From: Taudactylus pleione
Taxonomy: Eukaryota; Chordata; Amphibia; Anura; Myobatrachidae
Assembly: GCA_031769625.1 (NCBI GenBank)
Contig: JAUIMM010000702.1
Span: 1,051,001 to 1,115,000, forward strand
Reading direction: 5' to 3'
Length of the DNA: 64,000 nt
This document shows, in pieces, positions 63,791 to 64,000 of this stretch. The position numbers were made by a program, and so were the translations under genes. The notes below the pieces were generated by a model. The model saw nothing but the letters and a program-made list of their open reading frames with translations. It was not told the origin of the DNA and made no database searches. Numbering within the stretch: the stretch's first letter is position 1; every line of letters starts with the position of its first letter.

Positions 63791-64000
63791 AATGAATCAC
63801 CAGAGTAAAAACCTTTACTCTTCACCATTTTCACCGTTCAGTGCACTCTGAAATACACAAGTATAAAGACACTAAATACAATATTAAGCAAAATAGTGGA
63901 AATATAGATGTTTCACATTACAGCACTGTAAACAATTACAGTATAACTACTGTATGTACAGTACTGTACTATCAAGAATGTGCTGCTACTGTACTCTATA
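63791..64000. other. Window edge, TACTGTA-rich
   Basis: The 5' side of the BEN-like locus; TACAGTATAACTACTGTA and ACAGTACTGTAC words dominate the last 60 bases. No promoter motif recognised. Confidence 0.4.

Overview
The window looks like a stretch of repeat-dense vertebrate chromosome, most likely from an amphibian (probably a frog). The argument is the mixture of elements: a Gmr1-type Ty3/gypsy LTR retrotransposon, an L1-type LINE, a Penelope-like element with a GIY-YIG nuclease, an autonomous-type PIF/Harbinger, hAT, Tc1 and mariner DNA transposons, a tRNA-derived SINE with a conserved vertebrate core, and many short inverted-repeat elements (MITEs). The species cannot be fixed from sequence alone. 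I found no intact host gene. Nearly all recognisable coding sequence belongs to mobile elements, and nearly every copy is broken.

Layout: 1-4668 is AT-rich DNA with one MITE, simple repeats, a telomere-like repeat and a possible retroelement fragment carrying a hammerhead-like motif. 4669-10249 is a complete PIF/Harbinger element (3-bp TAA duplications) whose transposase gene (+) and MADF/Myb-like gene (-) are interleaved, each with an exon inside the other's intron; three hAT-type MITEs sit inside it, one in the transposase exon and two nested in its intron. 10868-16716 is a full-length Gmr1 element with two LTRs and the unusual order gag-protease-integrase-RT-RNase H. 16771-21071 is a hAT transposon in which two tandem arrays (about 138 bp and exactly 160 bp) separate and partly replace the transposase exons. 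21668-34070 is intergenic DNA with MITEs, a telomere-like repeat and a mariner relic.

34197-45590 is an L1-type LINE on the minus strand split by a 5.3-kb Penelope-like element (36829-42113) in ORF2 and by a hAT MITE (43896-45532) in ORF1. Between ORF1 and ORF2 of this LINE lies an unexplained 221-codon hydrophobic open frame whose end overlaps the ORF2 start. 45591-52340 holds MITEs, a mariner relic with a SINE in it, a 38-bp minisatellite and a Tc1 element with one premature stop. 52338-57462 is mostly featureless. 57463-62000 is MITE-rich. 62043-63790 (-) is a frameshifted, multi-exon locus with a BEN-like domain and a tandemly duplicated putative exon; it is the only candidate that may not be a standard transposon gene.

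The elements do not form a pathway; the order of events can be read from nesting. Several insertion duplications are clear enough to show the pre-insertion sequence. The best leads for something new are the inter-ORF hydrophobic frame in the LINE, the array-filled hAT, the reciprocal gene-in-intron layout of the Harbinger element and the BEN-like locus.
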